A stretch of DNA of 64,000 nucleotides from Pseudoxanthomonas suwonensis (lineage in GTDB: Bacteria; Pseudomonadota; Gammaproteobacteria; Xanthomonadales; Xanthomonadaceae). The stretch spans positions 3,035,118-3,099,117 of the forward strand of contig NZ_CP011144.1 of NCBI RefSeq assembly GCF_000972865.1, given 5' to 3'. Below the pieces are notes generated by a model. The model was not told the origin of the DNA. It did no database searches and saw only the letters and a list, made by a program, of their open reading frames with translations. Positions 60,346 to 64,000 of the stretch are shown piece after piece (within the stretch, counting starts at the first letter, position 1; the number at the start of each line of letters is the position of its first letter). A program made the translations under genes and the position numbers.

Positions 60346-62055
60346 ATGTGTTCGATCTTCGGCATCTTCGGGCTGCAACCGGGCGACGACCTGCAGGCGC
60401 TGCGCCGGCAGTCGCTGGACCTGTCGCAGCGGCAGCGCCACCGCGGCCCGGACTGGAGCGGGGTGTACCTGGACGACGGGGCGATCCTGGTGCACGAGCG
60501 CCTGGCCATCGTCGATCCGGCCGGCGGCTCGCAGCCGCTGCTGTCGGAGGACGGGCGGCTGGCGCTGGCGGTCAACGGCGAGATCTACAACCACCGGGCG
60601 CTCAAGGGCGAGCTCGCGCAGCCCTACGCGTTCCAGACCGCCTCGGACTGCGAGGTGATCAATGCGCTGTACCTCGAAGGAGACGGGCTCGGCGATGAAC
60701 CGGCCTCGTTCCTCAACCGGCTCAACGGCATATTCGCCTTCGCCCTGTGGGACAAGGCGCAGGGCCGGGCGATCATCGCCCGCGATCCGATCGGGGTCTG
60801 CCCGCTGTACTGGGGCCATGACCGCGAGGGCCGCCTGCGCGTAGCCTCGGAGATGAAGTCGCTGGTGGACGAGTGCGCCGACGTGGCCCAGTTCCCGCCC
60901 GGCCACTGGTACGACACGGCCACCGGCACGCTGACCAGGTACTACGAGCGTCCCTGGCGCGACTACGCCGCGGTGGAAGGCGTGGACGTATCTGCGCAGG
61001 AGCTGCGCGAGGCCTTCGAGGCGGCCGTACACCGCCAGCTGATGACCGACGTGCCCTACGGCGTGCTGCTGTCCGGCGGCCTGGATTCCTCCCTGGTGGC
61101 CGCGGTCGCGGCGCGCTACGCCCGCCACCGCATCGAGGACGGCGACAGGACCGAGGCCTGGTGGCCGCGGCTGCATTCCTTCGCCATCGGCCTGAAGGGC
61201 TCCCCCGACCTGGCCGCGGCCAAGGTCGCCGCCGAGGCGCTGGGCACCGTGCACCACGGCTTCGAATACACCTTCGAGGAGGGCCTGGACGCGCTGCCGG
61301 AGGTGATCCGCCACATCGAGACCTACGACGTCACCACCATCCGCGCCTCCACGCCGATGTTCCTGCTGGCGCGGCGGATCAAGGCGATGGGGGTGAAGAT
61401 GGTGCTGTCGGGCGAGGGCAGCGACGAGGTGTTCGGCGGCTACCTGTACTTCCACAAGGCGCCGAACGCGCGCGAGTTCCACGAGGAGCTGATCCGCAAG
61501 CTCGACGCGCTCAACAACTACGACTGCCTGCGCGCCAACAAGTCGATGATGGCCTGGGGCGTGGAGCCGCGGGTGCCGTTCCTGGACCGCGAGTTCCTCG
61601 ACGTGGCCATGCGCATGGATGCCAGCCACAAGATGGTGCGCAAGGGCGGCGACGGCCCGCAGCGGATGGAGAAGGGCGTGCTGCGCCAGGCCTTCGACGG
61701 CTACCTGCCCCAGCAGATCCTGTGGCGGCAGAAGGAGCAGTTCAGCGACGGCGTCGGCTACGGCTGGATCGACGGGCTCAAGGCGCAGGCCGAGGCGCAG
61801 GTGAGCGACCGCGAGCTGGCCGCGGCCGACAAGCGTTTTCCGGTGAACCCGCCGCAGACCAAGGAGGCGTACTTCTACCGGTCGATCTTCGAGCGCTTCT
61901 ATCCGACTCCGGCTGCGGCCGAGACCGTGCCGGGTGGCAAGTCGATCGCCTGCTCCTCGCCGGCGGCGATCGCCTGGGACGCGAGTTTCGCGACGATGGC
62001 CGATCCGTCCGGGCGCGCCGTCGCAGGCGTGCACGAGTCCGCGCACGCTTTGTAG
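60346..62055 (+). CDS. asnB: Asparagine synthetase B (glutamine-hydrolysing)
   Basis: 569 residues. Cys2 follows the initiator Met (MCSIFGIFG) and is the glutaminase nucleophile; RHRGPDWSG, ERLAIVDPAGGSQPL and VNGEIYNHRAL complete that domain. The synthetase domain has the pyrophosphatase loop LLSGGLDSSLVA (about residues 241-252), SGEGSDEVFGGYLYFHKAP and the C-terminal VPGGKSIACSSPAAIAWDA. It makes Asn from Asp, ATP and Gln. The ribosome site CAGGAG is clear. The gene lies behind an Asn-rich leader and terminator. Its stop TAG (62053-62055) is part of a REPIN GTAG. Confidence 0.97.
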   Translation: MCSIFGIFGLQPGDDLQALRRQSLDLSQRQRHRGPDWSGVYLDDGAILVHERLAIVDPAGGSQPLLSEDGRLALAVNGEIYNHRALKGELAQPYAFQTASDCEVINALYLEGDGLGDEPASFLNRLNGIFAFALWDKAQGRAIIARDPIGVCPLYWGHDREGRLRVASEMKSLVDECADVAQFPPGHWYDTATGTLTRYYERPWRDYAAVEGVDVSAQELREAFEAAVHRQLMTDVPYGVLLSGGLDSSLVAAVAARYARHRIEDGDRTEAWWPRLHSFAIGLKGSPDLAAAKVAAEALGTVHHGFEYTFEEGLDALPEVIRHIETYDVTTIRASTPMFLLARRIKAMGVKMVLSGEGSDEVFGGYLYFHKAPNAREFHEELIRKLDALNNYDCLRANKSMMAWGVEPRVPFLDREFLDVAMRMDASHKMVRKGGDGPQRMEKGVLRQAFDGYLPQQILWRQKEQFSDGVGYGWIDGLKAQAEAQVSDRELAAADKRFPVNPPQTKEAYFYRSIFERFYPTPAAAETVPGGKSIACSSPAAIAWDASFATMADPSGRAVAGVHESAHAL

Positions 62056-62150
62056 GAGCCGGATTCAGCCGGCGACGCGACGCTATTGGCACAGGCGACG
62101 CCCTCATGATCCCGACGCCCGTGTCGCCGACTGAAGCCAGCTCCTACAGT
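62050..62150 (+). repeat. REPIN overlapping the asnB stop codon
   Basis: Left arm TTGTAGGAGCCGGATTCAGC (stem GCCGG/CCGGC); right arm ends GCCAGCTCCTACAG, with stem GCCGACTGAAGCCAGC partly paired. The GTAG holds the asnB stop codon. Confidence 0.88.
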
Positions 62151-62172
62151 AAGGACAGCCGCGCCGCTGCTG

Positions 62173-62273
62173 TTGTAGGAGCTGGCTTCAGCCGGCGACA
62201 CGACGCCGGCGGCACAGGCGGCGCCCTCCGGGTTCCGACGCCCATGTCGCCCACTGGAGTGGGCTCCTGCAAG
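62173..62273 (+). repeat. REPIN, second copy after asnB
   Basis: Tandem to the preceding element. The left arm (TTGTAGGAGCTGGCTTCAGC) keeps a paired stem (GCTGG/CCGGC with a G-T pair); the right arm GCCCACTGGAGTGGGC forms GCCCACT/AGTGGGC and ends CTCCTGCAA. The two elements fill the 62056-62295 gap. Confidence 0.85.
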
Positions 62274-62295
62274 AAGGCGCAGCGGTTGCTTCGCC

Positions 62296-62616
62296 TCAGC
62301 CGCAGGTGACCCGGGTGATGGTGTTGTTGCCGTCGATCTCGACGTTGACCCGGTCGGGGCGGAAATCGCGGGTCACCGCCGTGCCCGGGCCGATCGGGCG
62401 GATCAGGCCGGCGCCGCTTTCGCGCCAGACCCGGCCCATCACCTCCTGCTCGGCCTGCTGGCCGACGGCCCAGGCCACCGGTTCGGCATTGCAGGCGCCG
62501 GCCGCGGTGCCGTTGCGGCCGGGTGCGCCCGGATCGGGCTGGACCGAACTGCACGCGGCCAGCTGTACCGTGGCGGCGAATATAGTGAGGGACAGGACGG
62601 CGGAGTGCGGTTGCAT
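62296..62616 (-). CDS. Lipoprotein of the I78 peptidase-inhibitor family
   Basis: 106 residues. Signal with lipobox LAAC-SS at about residues 19-24. The mature part has the I78 pattern: Cys (GACNAEPVAWAVGQQAEQEV), ESGAGLIRPIGPGTAVTRDF, RPDRVNVEIDGNNTITRVTC, ending CG. The two Cys probably form a disulfide. I78 proteins resemble Aspergillus elastase inhibitor; the target protease is unknown. The gene lies 66 nt downstream of the penicillin-acylase-like gene and in the same direction. Confidence 0.82.
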   Translation of the reverse strand: MQPHSAVLSLTIFAATVQLAACSSVQPDPGAPGRNGTAAGACNAEPVAWAVGQQAEQEVMGRVWRESGAGLIRPIGPGTAVTRDFRPDRVNVEIDGNNTITRVTCG

Positions 62617-62681
62617 CGCGGCGGTTCTCCATGGACCCGGGGCGATTGTGCGACAAACCCGGCGGCGTTGCCGCGCCGGGT

Positions 62682-64000
62682 TCACTGCGCGGCCGGCGCC
62701 AGGGTCAGGCTGTGCCGCGTCGGCCCGGGCAGGAATGGCGTCGGCCGGCCCCGCACCCAGTCGTCGTGGCCGGCGCCCCAGAACGGCGAGAGCGGATGGC
62801 CGCTCTGGCCGCCGGGCATGTGCACGATGCCGTCGGCCTCGTGGCCAGGCGCGACGACCATGCGCTGGGACGCGCCGAACGCCGGTCCCTGCACCCGCGG
62901 CATGGAACCGTCGCCCGGCAGCGGTTCGGCCGGCATGCACAGCCGCGGACGGATGAAGCCGGGCAGGGCGTTGGCCAGCGGATGGCAGATCCGCGCGGTG
63001 TTGCGCTCGCCCCAGCGGCGTTCCGACAGCGGCCCCTTCCCGGTCAGGTCGTCGCGCACCTCGCGCGCGGCGTCCTCGAGCAGCGCGTCCCAGCTGTCGT
63101 AGCGGCGCGACAGCAGGTGCGCCGGGCGCTGCTCCAGCAGCGGCCAGGCGACGCCTTCCAGTTGCGGCAGGTCGGGCATGGCGAAACCGTCGCCGAGCGC
63201 GGCCTGCGCCGGCGCGGTCAGGCCGTCGGCGATGCGCGCGTGCACCGCCAGGCGCCAGGCGCGCACCAGCCGGTAGCTGACCGAGTCGACCGTGGCGTGG
63301 CCTTCCCAGGTCGCGCCGGCGCCGGCCAGGGCGGCCAGCGCCGAGTCCGCCGGCCGGGCCTTCGCCTCGTCCTGCAGCAGCTGCCACCAGCGCTGCAGGA
63401 ACAGGGCACGGTCGTCGAGCTGGATCGCCAGCAGGTCGGCTTCGTCGAAGCGGTCCTTCGCCAGCAGGCCGTCGCGGATCTGCCGCGCGCGCGCGCCGAG
63501 CGCGTAGCCGCCGTCGCCTGCCAGGGCCAGCGCTTCGCCGTCGAGCACGCGGGCGTTGGCGGTCCACAAGCGATGGTTGGCCGGGTCAGCCAGGGCAGGC
63601 GTGTAACCCGAGAAGATCAACCAGGGATAGCAGTGCCCGGATGCGGCATCGACATCGTCCTGTGCATCCGGCGGCGGCCCCGGAACTGGCCGGAACGGGC
63701 GCGACAGGCGGGTAGGCCAGGGCAGCTCGCCCGTGCAGCCGCGGCCGCGGCCGGGCAACGGGCCGATGATGCGCCATGCGATCCGTCCCGCGCTGTCGCC
63801 TACGACCAGGTTCTGCGCCGGCATCCTCGCCTTGCCGGCGATGGACAGCGCGGTCTGGAGGTCGCCGGCCCGTGCCATATCGGCCAGGCCCACGTCGAGC
63901 GCGCCGGGCAGATGCGCCACCCAGCGCAATGCGAGCGCGGGCGCATCGCCGCGCGCCTCGTGCAGGATCGGGCCCTGTACGGTTTCCAGCACCTCCAGGG
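62682..64000 (-). CDS. Penicillin-acylase-family (Ntn-hydrolase) protein, 5' part outside window
   Basis: The frame is open to the window edge on the minus strand; the visible 439 codons are the C-terminal part of the beta subunit of an S45-type amidase. Recognisable are QNLVVGDSAGRIAWRIIGPL and PGRGRGCTGELPWPT, ANARVLDGEALALAGDGGYA, and the late PSGQSGHPLSPFW-like motif (HMPGGQSGHPLSPFWGAGHD) ending in TLTLAPA-type sequence. The catalytic N-terminal Ser of the beta chain lies outside the window. Substrates of this family include penicillins, acyl-homoserine lactones and other amides; none can be assigned here. Confidence 0.85.
   Translation of the reverse strand, partial: LEVLETVQGPILHEARGDAPALALRWVAHLPGALDVGLADMARAGDLQTALSIAGKARMPAQNLVVGDSAGRIAWRIIGPLPGRGRGCTGELPWPTRLSRPFRPVPGPPPDAQDDVDAASGHCYPWLIFSGYTPALADPANHRLWTANARVLDGEALALAGDGGYALGARARQIRDGLLAKDRFDEADLLAIQLDDRALFLQRWWQLLQDEAKARPADSALAALAGAGATWEGHATVDSVSYRLVRAWRLAVHARIADGLTAPAQAALGDGFAMPDLPQLEGVAWPLLEQRPAHLLSRRYDSWDALLEDAAREVRDDLTGKGPLSERRWGERNTARICHPLANALPGFIRPRLCMPAEPLPGDGSMPRVQGPAFGASQRMVVAPGHEADGIVHMPGGQSGHPLSPFWGAGHDDWVRGRPTPFLPGPTRHSLTLAPAAQ

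Overview
The window is a GC-rich gammaproteobacterial chromosome segment. Gene content and order point to the Lysobacteraceae (Xanthomonadaceae: the Luteimonas/Lysobacter/Pseudoxanthomonas/Stenotrophomonas group): pyrG..eno-ftsB-ispD-ispF-truD, bamA-rseP-dxr-cdsA-uppS-frr-pyrH..tsf-rpsB, map-glnD-dapD-yffB-dapE..asnB, a fimT/pilV/pilW/pilX/pilY1/pilE minor-pilin operon, an Oar-like TonB receptor, and many intergenic repeats that begin with GTAG, as in Stenotrophomonas. I cannot name a species.

Layout. 1-1270: partial SDR-fold gene and marC. 1481-4780: Oar-like TonB-dependent receptor ending in a strong terminator. 4912-6294: ppnN. 6422-13308: type IV pilus minor-pilin operon with pilY1 and pilE. 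13438-16821: tRNA-Asn, an orphan FimT-type pseudopilin, uvrB and tRNA-Val. 17230-19758: xylose-dehydrogenase-like SDR and a semialdehyde dehydrogenase, suggesting oxidative pentose catabolism. 20039-23395: an ECF sigma factor with a Ser/Thr kinase-TPR protein. 23407-24046: a block of REPINs and tandem repeats abutting the parE stop codon. 24047-33028: parE, a small secreted protein, pyrG, eno, ftsB, ispD, ispF, truD. 33311-41536 (minus): bamA, rseP, dxr, cdsA, uppS, frr, pyrH. 41724-45248 (minus): HDOD-GGDEF protein, tsf, rpsB. 45553-51493 (minus): a Csu-type chaperone-usher pilus cluster lying between rpsB and map. 51843-58195: map, glnD, dapD, yffB, dapE. 58308-59981 (minus): an ABC1/UbiB-family kinase. 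60118-62055: an attenuator and asnB. 62296-64000 (minus): an I78-type inhibitor lipoprotein and a partial penicillin-acylase-family gene.

Most striking observation. In front of asnB there is a 32-codon open frame (60118-60216) with eight Asn codons inside 14 consecutive codons. It is followed by a perfect intrinsic terminator (60241-60270). The 12-nt sequence GGCCGATGCGGG occurs twice, once at the end of the leader frame and once as the 3' arm of the terminator, so the shared 5' arm can form either an antiterminator or the terminator. This is the architecture of a ribosome-mediated attenuator sensing Asn-tRNA; I know of no experimentally described asparagine attenuator of this kind.

Other themes. 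(i) Twelve GTAG-type REP/REPIN elements with covarying stems; three supply, or sit exactly on, the TAG stop codon of ispD, dapE and asnB in the same phase. (ii) Two further repeat families and a near-perfect palindrome inside the pyrH-frr operon. (iii) A good -24/-12 (sigma-54) promoter match in front of the Csu pilus operon. (iv) Apparent rearrangements relative to relatives: no kdsA between pyrG and eno, bamA facing truD, and Csu genes between rpsB and map.
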